Below are positions 25,301 to 34,840 of a stretch of DNA of 64,000 nucleotides, piece after piece (the stretch's first letter is position 1; every line of letters starts with the position of its first letter). Location: positions 1 through 64,000 of the forward strand of contig JABCPU010000076.1 in assembly GCA_016800925.1 (NCBI GenBank), written 5' to 3'. The notes under the pieces were generated by a model that made no database searches, was not told the DNA's origin, and worked only from the letters and a program-made list of their open reading frames with translations. Position numbers and translations under genes: made by a program. The stretch is from Suillus spraguei. Taxonomy: Eukaryota; Basidiomycota; Agaricomycetes; Boletales; Suillaceae.

Positions 25301-26146
25301 CCATTCCAGTGCAACGTCTCACCCGATATCCTCTCCTCATCCGCCAAATCCTTCAATACACAGACCACCCCTCGACGGCCGACAGCACTGCCCAAAGCAC
25401 AACTAACGGACACTCATCAGCAATCTCCATCCAGCTCCCAGGTGATGCCGAGGAACGACGAAATATCAGTGCGGCTCTGGACTCTGCAGCGAAAATTCTG
25501 GAACACGTGAACGAGACGATACGGGATCAAGAAGGGCAGGAAAGGCTGAGTGAGATTAGTAAATATTTGTGGATTGGACAGGGGTGCGTGCCTTCTTGTA
25601 TATCTGTTTTTGATGGTGCTGAGTTACTTCCCAGTCACCTTGATCTGACCGCTCCAACGCGCCACCTGGGATCACGAAAGCTTTTGAAGGAAGGGGTGGT
25701 GAGCAAAGCGAAAAGCGGACGCAAACTTCTTTTGTTCCTATGCAGCGACATACTCGTGCTGACGCATGAAGGGGGAAGGGATTATATCGTGTTGTGAGCG
25801 TTTTTGTTGCTGTTGTCGGAATTTGGGGGTGCTGACGTGCGATAGCCTATACCTCTCAACGAAGTACAAATAAAGGAGTCGAGAAATGAGCGAGGTGCGT
25901 GATGTTTCTTCCTACCCAAGACCTCGAATTCACCGTGCTATACTAGATGACTCTCTGCTTCGCCTGCATCTTGCTTACCCGCGAGGTGGTGATACCATTG
26001 TTTTGCGAACGAGTTCAACCAAGGAATGTTTATCGTGGAAAGATGCGATAGAACGTGCTAGTAGAAGAGCCAAAGAGGGAGAACGAAAAGCTGCGAAAAC
26101 TCAAGTTGTATCATCATCGTCAAAGACGGACCTCCCGGTATCGTGA
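19334..26146 (+). CDS. CIN1: Intersectin/Cin1-like endocytic scaffold and RhoGEF (EH, coiled coil, WH2, SH3x2, DH-PH)
   Basis: Exon 1 (19334-about 19970) is a Gln/Pro-rich tail with repeats such as QPTGFPG and VPQPTGFVG. The EH domain follows: LSKAEKKQYDQIFRSWDQGT in exon to 20189, continued 20241-20317 (ADADNRGKLNLAEFHVAMGL). The large exon 20368-23103 has a coiled coil (DLRYRIKRLQEDLEYVSRG), proline runs, two NPF motifs (SSTNPFSRM, GSSNPFFL), and a WH2 actin-binding motif (RNALLSAIQGGARLRKA). Two SH3 domains lie at 23152-23601 (FRVRSLYPYEAQ; KANALYSYTGG with EADWWKAE). A Dbl-homology RhoGEF spans 24556-25583 (ISTEADYVRDLQLIVG; MQRLTRYPLLIRQILQYT), then a PH domain to 26146. This order matches Cryptococcus Cin1, an intersectin homologue of endocytosis and actin control. 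No C2 domain follows. Frame breaks occur at the G6 run 19971-19976 and in the PH domain (25790-25925). Confidence 0.88.
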
Positions 26147-28552
26147 CATTTACAGAGATTTGATTAGACTTATATGTTATTCCTATGTTTTATATCTACT
26201 AACCTTGATTCAGTGTTCAATGTTCATGCAGAGATTAGGTTCACGTTTTAGCACTTACGTAACTACGCCTGATCCGTGAACGGAACGACGGATCCACTTG
26301 GATCTTGATCTAATTCAAATTTCCGTAATACTTCCTTCGGGATCTCCCGGATGCTTAACCTTCACGTGTTTCATGCAACTATTTCCATCTCTTATCTCTT
26401 CCCCCTGGCTGCAACAGTAATTCGATGGTTTGAAGGAACTTGGGAGCCGCTGTCCCACGTCATTTTCAAGCGTGCTCAATGTGATTCCCGCGAACGTCAC
26501 TAGCCCCATCCGAAATATTTGAAAGGCATCCGGGTGGATCTTATACATACCTTGTTGAATAACCGCTGCATGACCGCGCGGCGTATGTCGGCAAGCCTCT
26601 CGACACGCTGGAAGGCTGCTATCTCAGCTTTCCAGCGTGACGAGAGGCTTGCCGAAAAAGTGACAGGTCCGACAGTGCAGATGAACATCGAAAACGGCTC
26701 GCGGGAACATTATTTTTCTCGTGCAAGCACACACTACTATTTTTTTTTGCGACACTTGTCTGCCAGCTTTCCGGTATCCGGGAGGATGTGAACAGGGCTA
26801 TCCGCGAATCCCTACCTTTTACTTAGACTCAAACAAGTCTCTTCGCAAACAGATGGATGCACACATTCTCCATCCTTTCCGGAAATTCTGATTGTGAGCC
26901 GTTGACGTTCATCGCCGACGCCCGTATATCCAACGCTGAGCTTACCGGTCTCATTCCTTTCCTTGTTATGGCTCTCCGCGAACCTACATTCTGCTCACGA
27001 GCCGCTCGGGATCCCATATTTCAAAATGAAGCGGTGCGCCCGCGGCTAGTGTGTGAGATACCTGTGAGAACTTTTTGGGAGGTGTTACTACCGTCATCTT
27101 GTTAGACGGCGCCAATGTCCACAATGACATCTATATTTCTTCTACAGCATTCTTTTGCAGAATCGGAAAGTCAGCATCCTGATTTCCCGCTGCCGGCTGC
27201 CGAGTCAGGCGGGGAGACGCTTCGTTATGGCGTCTTACAATGATACTCATGATCGCCGTCAGTTGATTCTCGAGCTAACGAATGAGTTGCTACCAGGAAC
27301 CGAGGTCTACAACTACTAGTATGCGACTCTATCCTGTCGACATGCGTGTACACAAGCGGGCATGTCTGCATCTGTCTGTTGTTGCGGCCTTTGCCTCTAC
27401 CAATGTCACAAATCTCGATATGGCCTGGGCAGGGATGTCGAGGCTGTACTCACGCAGTCGCGGTCTATCATGGATGCCCCTACCGGTAGTTTTCCTGTGA
27501 ACACTATCGCTCATCTGTTTTCTTCCGACCCCTCAAACTACAGCCTCCCCCAAGTACACGATATCCCACACCTTGCTCGTTGCTTCCTCTTTCCGCTTGG
27601 TAATGAAAGAGATTTATAGCCCTGTAAATTTGTAGATCAATAGAATATACGAACCGTGCAAATCATACCGCCTTCCTCCCCCACCTTCCACACCCCATTG
27701 TACAACATATGTAAAAAAACACCCCCACTCGTCTACATGGAATCACCTCGCCATCCTCGGCGTACCCTTCTGCTCCCAAGGACCACCCAATATCAAACGT
27801 CTGCACCACGACTTCCTGTACCAGCTCGTCAGGGCATTTGCATGTTTGAAGATGCGTCTGGGACACTGGGGGTCCCGTAGACTAGAATGTAATGTCCTAC
27901 ATAGAGTACTACTCTGCAAAGGACAGAAATTGGAATCAAAAAAATGAAAGAGAAAGTGGGCCTCCTGGATATGCTCTCGAAGAAGCACAACCAAACCACG
28001 CATCCTCACGACCTTCAGGGATGAAAAGATTCATTGACGTTCATTGTTAAGTCGTCTGAGCAACTGTCAGTTCCTATTTATGCAATAGCTTTGGGGATGT
28101 AAGGATTGTATATCTCTATAAATCGGTCACGTGACATAGTGGATGCGACTTCGTCACAGAACATTTCTTCTTCATTTCCCTTCATTACCTTGTGCTCACT
28201 CTTGCTCCGACCGTTCATTTTTATTATCACCACATGCTGTTATGCTCAATTCTGGCCTAGTCAACTACTCAAAAACGTATATACCGCCCATGTACTCTCG
28301 TATCTATAATTCTATCTTACAGATTCTCCGCTCAAAAGTACCTTAGAAAGTCCTTGAAACATCTCGTCTCGAAAGTCTTGCCGTATCCTAACTATGTCGA
28401 TCTGTTCAATAAGAGCCCCCATCCAGCATGGCCTGCAAGTTATATCTCAATTAATTTGAGGATACTGTACTAATTACAGACATTCGATTCGACTTGCAAG
28501 TCTCTCTATGCGCCATGTTCCCCTAGACCACATTCGACCAGTCGAGATCCAG
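26147..28552. other. Gene-poor interval with unassigned frames and a hairpin
   Basis: Plus-strand frames at 26519-26791, 26857-27105 and 27362-27619 are open and might belong to a spliced gene. I recognise no domain in them, and splice joins are not convincing. A strong inverted repeat sits at 26588-26655. The segment 27640-28500 looks non-coding; it should include the 3' region of the inositol kinase gene. Confidence 0.35.
26588..26655. repeat. Near-perfect 26-bp inverted repeat (hairpin)
   Basis: Arms 26588-26613 and 26630-26655 are reverse complements with one mismatch, separated by a 16-nt loop. The arm begins TCGGCAAGCCTCTCG. Because of the symmetry both strands encode almost the same peptide (plus ASLSTRWKAAISAFQRDERL, minus ASLSSRWKAEIAAFQRVERL). 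Confidence 0.85.
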
Positions 28553-29775
28553 TTATCCATCACTAGGCAGCATCGCTGCGATCTTATCCTTCCGTTGTCT
28601 AATAAGATCGATCATGGTCTGTATGCCCTTCAACGCGCCCTCATCAGGACCTGCGCCGTCGATAAGCCGGGTATGCGCGAAGTCTATGAGAGTGAGGGAA
28701 CACAAAGGAGCTTCGGGTTCTTCCTCCTCTTCTATCGCTTCGTCGGGTATGGACTCTAGAATAATCTGTCCGTTTTCATCTATCTCGACCTCTAATTCAT
28801 CATCCTCGTCATCTTCACTCGTGGCAGTCTTGGAAGGCGTGGAAAGTGCCTTGAGGCACGCTCCCAGTCTCCCTCGTATACTATGAGAATGCTCGCGCCT
28901 ACCATGCGCATCTCAACGTTCGATACAGTAACTTTCAATTCTTCTAGGTCGGCTTGGAGTCTAGTGAGAACGCAGTGGAGGAGGACAGGAGGAAGACCAG
29001 GTTGTGGTTGTGACACGTCTGACTCCGATGTCTCAATCGGGTTTGGCGATGGGGGATAAGGCGCAGACGAGACAGGAAAGAACATCTCAATACCATCAGG
29101 AAGCTGCTCCTTTTTGATCGACTTCCCGTATGACTTGGGCGTCAAGATAGGGTTGGGAGAGTCATTTCCGTACACCTGCACCATTTTCAGCGATAATTGA
29201 AATATCAACCGTGAGCAAAGTACCCGAAATGCTGTGAGGCAAACGCCCGTTTCCCCGGTAGTAGTATTCTGAGCCGTTTTTGTCGCGCGCGCTTGCTTTT
29301 CGGGAGTAGCGTCTTGATCGTAGAGGACAGTCCCAAGTTTCACATCCAGAATACAAGGCTTCACAAAGCCATGAGCAACATTTTCAAGGACGAGGTGCTG
29401 TGCTTGATCGGATAAGAACAAACGGGACACGCCAGCAGATCGGATGGACATATCTTTATCCTCTGGTGCTATATTGCCGCCTACGGGAACTATTTCCACA
29501 TTTCCATCGCCCCCATTCCCAACAGCATTTGAATCTTTGAGTTGTCCCTCGAGTTTCAGCACGCCCAGGAACTTTGGGATCCACTCTCTAAGCTTCGATA
29601 GTTGATCGTCATCGCCTACCGCGGCGATTCGTTTATAAAAGTCAATTTCACAAGGAACAGCTGGCTTGAACAAAAGGGAATGGTCTTCTGTTGTCTGAAT
29701 GCCTGCATGGCCACCCACTTGAGCTGTGAAACGGCGGGTGGCCGCTGCCCTTGGCGGGAGCGGAGAACTAGACAT
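28553..29775 (-). CDS. Inositol polyphosphate (multi)kinase, Arg82/IPK2 family
   Basis: Start chosen at MSSSPLPPRAAATRRF (29775); an in-frame ATG lies 16 codons further upstream (29823). The N-part has VGGHAGIQTTEDHSLLFKP, the IPK glycine-rich substrate loop. The family signature PCILDVKLGTVLYD (PxxxDxKxG) follows at about 29300-29340. A 48-nt in-frame intron (29176-29223) separates LTAFR from VYGNDSP. TPKSYGKSIK follows. The C-terminal part has ILIVYEGDWER, then in another frame LIDFAHT and GPDEGALKGIQTMIDLI, the hallmark IDFAHT/DEG motifs. The frame changes by one base near 28850-28857 with no space for an intron. The enzyme phosphorylates inositol tris/tetrakisphosphate in the nucleus. It is divergent from RAD7, with only about 120 bp between starts. 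Confidence 0.88.
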
Positions 29776-29788
29776 GAACGTAGAATAG

Positions 29789-29794
29789 CACGTG
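29789..29794. promoter_or_regulatory. E-box-like palindrome CACGTG in a bidirectional promoter
   Basis: The palindrome CACGTG lies between the start codons of the inositol kinase (29775, minus) and RAD7 (29899, plus). CACGTG is the classical site of bHLH factors of the Cbf1/Pho4 type. Occupancy here is inference. Confidence 0.4.
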
Positions 29795-29898
29795 ACCTGG
29801 CGTGTCTCATTTAAATTTGCCACAAAGGCGCGTCAACTTTCAAGTTACAACCGGCGTCATCGATAACCCTCAATCAGTCCTCTTCCGTGCTTCCAACA

Positions 29899-32175
29899 AT
29901 GAGCAGACGTGGAAATAATGTTCGGGGACCTACATCTGCATTGACTGAGTTTCTTAGGGTGCGTTTTGATCCCCCTGAAATATTTGCGTCGCTTTAATGA
30001 AACGTTGTTGACAGGAGGCGGGCATTAATCCTACTACAATTGCTCGTCGAGTGGCTACTCAGAATCAGCCTGAGAATCAGTCGCAAGATGTAGCTATGGC
30101 TGGACTAGTAACTCTGGAGATAACGTGGAAGATGTTCCAGAGGAAGAGCAACCAGAGGAAAGCGCTCCCCGGGCATCGAGTGGCCGCCGTGGTCGAGGCA
30201 GGGTAAGTCGTGCATATGAAAGCTTTTTGTCGTCAACTTGACTCTTTGATTGAATCAGAACACTGGCTACGCCTCAGACGAGCTCGATGAGCCAGCAGAA
30301 GAATCTCCTGTCAAGAAACGGAAGAGTACAAAAGGCCGAGCGACTGCCGCCGCCAAAGTCAAGGCCAAGAAGAAAGCCAAAGACGACGGGGATTATGAAG
30401 GCACATCTGAGGATGAATACAGGGCGATATCGAAGAATCTCTGGTCAGTGGGTGGCAATGGTCCCAAACCTCCAGCTGGAAGCTTCGAAACTTGCGCGAG
30501 ATGCGAAAAACAGTTTACTGTGGTACGGTTTGTTTGACTCCAAATATACAAGACGTAACACTGGGTACAGACGAAGTATACTATGGCAGCCAATCCGCCT
30601 CCCGGCTATCTTTGCCACCACTGTGTCAAGGCTTCTGGTACTGACCCTTTCAAGAAGCCTGCAGTCCCTCGCAAACGCGTTAATGCCACGGAAACACGGG
30701 ATGTCGTCAGTTATCAGGAACGTCGTTTGCCGTCTCTTGCGGCAATGTGCATTGAGGTGAGTCATTAGGAACCTTTCAATGTCACGGCAACAGAGTTTCA
30801 TGACGCAGCTTATCACCCGCTACATCGACGATGTGGAAGCTTTGGGTGACATTGGTGCCGTGAACATGGATGAAATTGCGAAAGCGCTCTCCAAGAACCG
30901 TGGTCTGTGAGTATAAGTTGGGGACGCTTTTATGAGATTCTCACAACAGAACGACAGCACTCCTCAGAATGCACATTTGTTCTATGATGTGCTCAACAAG
31001 AAGCTCAGGTTCTACGATGCTACCAGTATGCTAATCTCACTTTCCTTCGGTTCCTATCGCCTGACCCAGCCCGACTTTTTTGTTCAGATTTAACTCCAGA
31101 CGCACTGACGACCCTCGCTTCCCTCAACCCCAACTTGACCCATTTACATCTCAATTATTGTGGGCGTCTCACATCGCCCGTCCTTTTGGCTTTTTCCACT
31201 TCAATGCCGCAGCTAACTTCCCTGACACTCCTTGGCCCGTTCCTTGTACGCGCAGAAGCATGGATCGGATTCTTCAAGGCTGTGCCAGGCTTACGAGTCT
31301 TCAAGATTACACAAAGTCCAAGATTCGACTTAGAGTGCATGCAGACGCTCGCCGATGCCTGCAAACATATCGGAGAGCTCTCATTGAGGGAAATCGGCCT
31401 GATGGACAATGAGTTTACCGATCCTTTATGCTCTCTGCCACCATTGAAAGTGTTAGATCTCGGGATTCCAGGAATAGGCATAGACGAGGACGGTTGGATG
31501 AAGATCATAGAAAAGCACGGGAGCACCCTTGAAACACTTGATGCCTCAAAGCATGAAGGATTCACTGACCATGTCCTTCAAGAGAGTGTCAGGGAATACG
31601 CCCGTGTTTTGTCCGAATTAAAACTGGATGAGTGTCTTAGTCTTACTGATGAGGGCGTGGCGCAATTCTTTGGAAACTGGAGTCATCCTATACTCGCCCT
31701 GAAAGACAATGACCACGATATGGATGTGGACTCTGAACCTGAGGCCAGTCTCACGTCCCTCGAACCATTCACGCCAAATCCGCCATTGCGCGTACTGTCC
31801 CTTGCCCGAAACCAAGAGCTCTCGAGTGCGACACTTGTGGCTGCCATCACACACTCTGCTCAGTCGCTCACATGGTTAAGTGTGAATGGATTGCGCAACG
31901 TGTCGTCTGAAGCACTTGCACAACTCAAGAGGGCGGAGGAACTGTGCTATCTAGACGTCGGGTGGTGTCGGCAACTAGATGATTTTGTGATGAAAGATGT
32001 TGTAGCAGCGTGCACGAAGTTGAACGAGATTAAGGTGTGGGGATGTAGTCGTGTAAGGGGTGTTGGCTGGGGTATGGAGGTGAGCCAAGTAGCTTTGTTT
32101 ACGCCTTTGCAAACTGATGTGGCCTTGCAGAGGGCTATCAAAGTTCATGGGATCGAACCGAGCGGGAGTATGTAA
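29899..32175 (+). CDS. RAD7: RAD7-like nucleotide excision repair protein
   Basis: Seven exons: 29899-29958, 30015-30202, 30259-30522, 30571-30756, 30809-30906, 30958-31025 and 31088-32175. The start MSRRGNNVRGPTSALTEFLR is the conserved Rad7 N-terminus. An acidic and Lys-rich linker follows (SPVKKRKSTKGRATAAAKVK), then a four-cysteine zinc-binding segment: CARCEKQF, then YLCHHC. After that come about ten leucine-rich repeats (LTHLHLNYCGRLTSPVLLAF; LSELKLDECLSLTDEGVAQF; LCYLDVGWCRQLDDFVMKD). In yeast Rad7 pairs with Rad16 and an Elc1-Cul3 ligase for global genome repair of UV lesions. Exon 2 is 188 nt, although both its flanking junctions are phase 0. Its second half (SGDNVEDVPEEEQPEES) is readable only one base out of frame, so a base is missing between about 30088 and 30112. 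Confidence 0.9.
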
Positions 32176-32692
32176 AAATATCGTGGTTACCTGGTGTAGT
32201 GTTGCATGTACATGCTTGAGATGATGTAGTTATTTACAGGTTTTTCGGCCGCCTTTATCTTGTTGAGCACACTGAAACCTACTTTCACCACTGACAAACA
32301 AGGCAATGACTATGGCGATTCGCAGGCAGTTCATTAGGTCCGTTTCAGAGTACTGATATATAATCTTGCAAGAAATTGAAAACACGGACTTGCTGTGAAG
32401 AATCAGCCGCCATACCCTCGCACGGAAAGCGGCGCCAAGCATATCAAGCATCTTACTGCGAAGCACTCACGGCGTTTGAACGTTCGAACCATCTTTTCAT
32501 TTCCGAGTTTTTCGGTTGCTCCTCGACATTTAACGTTGAACGTTGAAGGTGAAAAATTGCATCTCAACTTCATGGGAGAGCTTGTCCATCCGGAGGTATG
32601 TGTTCTATCTCCAACGCTGTGTACTTTTATGAAGCGCAGCAACAGGAAACTCTATCCATTCTGCTTCCCCCACTAGACACTCAACTGCTGCA

Positions 32693-34017
32693 ATGTCAGA
32701 GCACGTGGAGCCGTACGATGACTCAGGGCACGTACCTTCAAAGATTGATCCGCCGGTCGGAACGTTCTATGAAGACGAAGATCATTGCCAGTGAGTACAT
32801 AATCGTCTCCATGATGGGATCTCTCCCCCTCATCTCCACTATCTGATAGAGGATCTGGTCCTAAGCTTTGCGTGGCGTTCGTCGGAATGGGTTCGCAACA
32901 TCCGGCCATGGGTCGTCAGCTCGCGGAAAGATACCCTCCATTCCTTGCTTCCATCAAGGAGAACGATAGGATCCTGATGGAAGTATATGGCCAGCCATCA
33001 TTATTGGACCGCACGGGCCTCTTTATTCCGGGCGCCGAATGCTCCCTGAACGCAAGTGGTACCTGGTCGTTAAATGATGTCATTCTATCATTTGTATACG
33101 TACAAATCTCCTTGTGGGATCTCATTCAACATTTAGGATTCAAAGCGAATTTCGCTATTGGCACAAGGTATTTAATCGCATCGATTTGAGGTTGAAAATG
33201 TTAATGGGTATTCAGCGTAGGGGAGATAGCGATGGGCTACGCGGCAGGCCATTACGATAGGTCAACCACAATTGGGATTGCCGCGGCCTTCGCTACTGCC
33301 ATGTCTGAAGTCGAGGGAAACGGTGCCACCATCTTTGTCGCAGTCAGTCCACGACAAGCACGGCTCATCATCGATGACGTCCTACTTCAAGCGGGAGTGA
33401 CATCCGGCCTCTGGATTTCTTCCTTTCATTCCCCGCACGCCGTTGCCATCGCCGGTACCCATCCCCTCATAAATGCATTGCTTGCTTTCCTAAGCAACTC
33501 TGAGACCTTCTCAGATACATTTGCAGTGCGTCTCCCTCAGCTTGGGTGTGCATTTCACACACCATTGATGGAACCAATCGAGGCGCCGTTCAAGGCGGCG
33601 TTGAGAGATCTGGACTTGGACCGAAAGACAGACGGGGGGGCACGTGAAGTGCGAGTAATGTCCACCATTGATGGTACTTGGCTCAGTAGGCCGCTTGATA
33701 GCAACTACTTCTGGGACAATGTTCTTCGCCCAACGAAATTCGGTAACGTCGTGGAGAAGCTCGTTCATGACGAGGGCGAGAATATCATTGTCATGGAGAT
33801 TGCTGCTCACCCAGCAATGAAAACTTGCGTAGAACAATGTGGAGCTCGTTATGTCGGGCTGATACGACGCCCTGACTCGGGCTCCTTGGTCGATGGATCG
33901 AATGAATGTATTCAGCTTCTTGAAGCGGTCCAACATCTTTATGATACTGGATTCAGGAGCGAACTCCCGCTAGGGGTGTTTGAGCAAGCCCTTCAACTCC
34001 TTCGTGCCGGTAAATAG
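32693..34017 (+). CDS. Standalone polyketide-synthase-type acyltransferase (AT) domain protein
   Basis: Three exons join in frame: 32693-32790, 32850-33167 and 33216-34017, giving 405 residues. After a short leader (MSEHVEPYDDSGHVPSK) the AT fold begins KLCVAFVGMGSQHPAMGRQL, the GQGxQ-like oxyanion region. The nucleophile elbow spans an intron and reads FAIGTSVGEIAMGYAAG. Ser is present, but the usual His of GHSxGE is Thr. The second catalytic His is kept in LGCAFHTPLMEPIEAPF. YFWDNVLRPTKFGNVVEKL and IVMEIAAHPAMKTCVEQC close the domain. There is no KS, ACP or reductase within reach, so it is a free-standing malonyl/acyl transferase-like protein, either a trans-acting AT or a PKS remnant. All exon junctions are clean, arguing against decay. 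Confidence 0.8.
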
Positions 34018-34840
34018 ACTACATGATTCGTTTGTAGACATGGAGACTCAACCTAGCATACTTTTAGTGATCGATGCAGATATAGCCGCTTCCTAAATAG
34101 AGGAGCTTCAAGCATGGGTTACTTCGAACCCAACATTAAAATGAGAGTGACAGGAACCGGTGGGAAGGAACGGATAAGTGCACTGTTTGAGGTCTCCCAC
34201 CCGGGGTCAACTGAGTACTGAACCGGTATTAACCTGAGTACGTTGCCATGGAATATCGTTAGAATTCAGACTTGTCCCACAAGTCCACGAATTCGAACGA
34301 TAATTCCATGGCAAGTTGCTAATTGTAAATGTCAATCGAGAGACATGCACTTGAGAAACACACGACGCCATTAACGTCACGTCTTCGGGATGTTCAAACT
34401 CGACTGGAGTGCCGTCACGTCACTACAGTAACACTAACAGCCAGGTGGAAGAGCGCATGGTTGATCAATGATGGTACCGGTAAGAAAGAGATAAAGATGC
34501 TAAGCATGTATGCGCCGGGCTATATATATGACTCGGAGTTTGATGACTCACATCGATCCAAACATGAGACAAATAGAATGTGGCGCCTTCCGCGACACGT
34601 AAGCGTCAAGCTTACATCGCCTAAGCAGTGCGAGGCAATCGCGGATGAGGTTGTCATTATGTTCAAGTTGCAGGTCTGTTTTGTCATTCTTCCCTCGCGG
34701 AGATGCTTCCCTATACATGTACATCTTCCATCTCAGTGCTTTGATTTATGCTGACGTCAATGAATTACTTAAGGGGTTATATCCACCACGTGTATCATTC
34801 ATCAGTCCAAGCACGTAGATGACTTTTTCTTTCTCAACAT
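34018..34840. other. Intergenic with a strong palindrome
   Basis: No recognised gene. A 141-codon plus frame (34329-34754) has no known motif. A long inverted repeat lies at 34243-34314. Confidence 0.4.
34243..34314. repeat. Nested inverted repeat
   Basis: Outer arms begin TTGCCATGGAAT and end at ATTCCATGGCAA; they continue inward through ATCGTT/AACGAT to GAATTC on both sides, with one 1-base gap and one mismatch. An inner hairpin, ACTTGT-CCC-ACAAGT, occupies the centre. Confidence 0.8.

Noticed and set aside
26519..27619. Spliced gene of unknown function on the plus strand
   Set aside because: Open frames exist, but no consistent splice joins or recognised domain could be built. Part of the frame lies in a symmetric hairpin.
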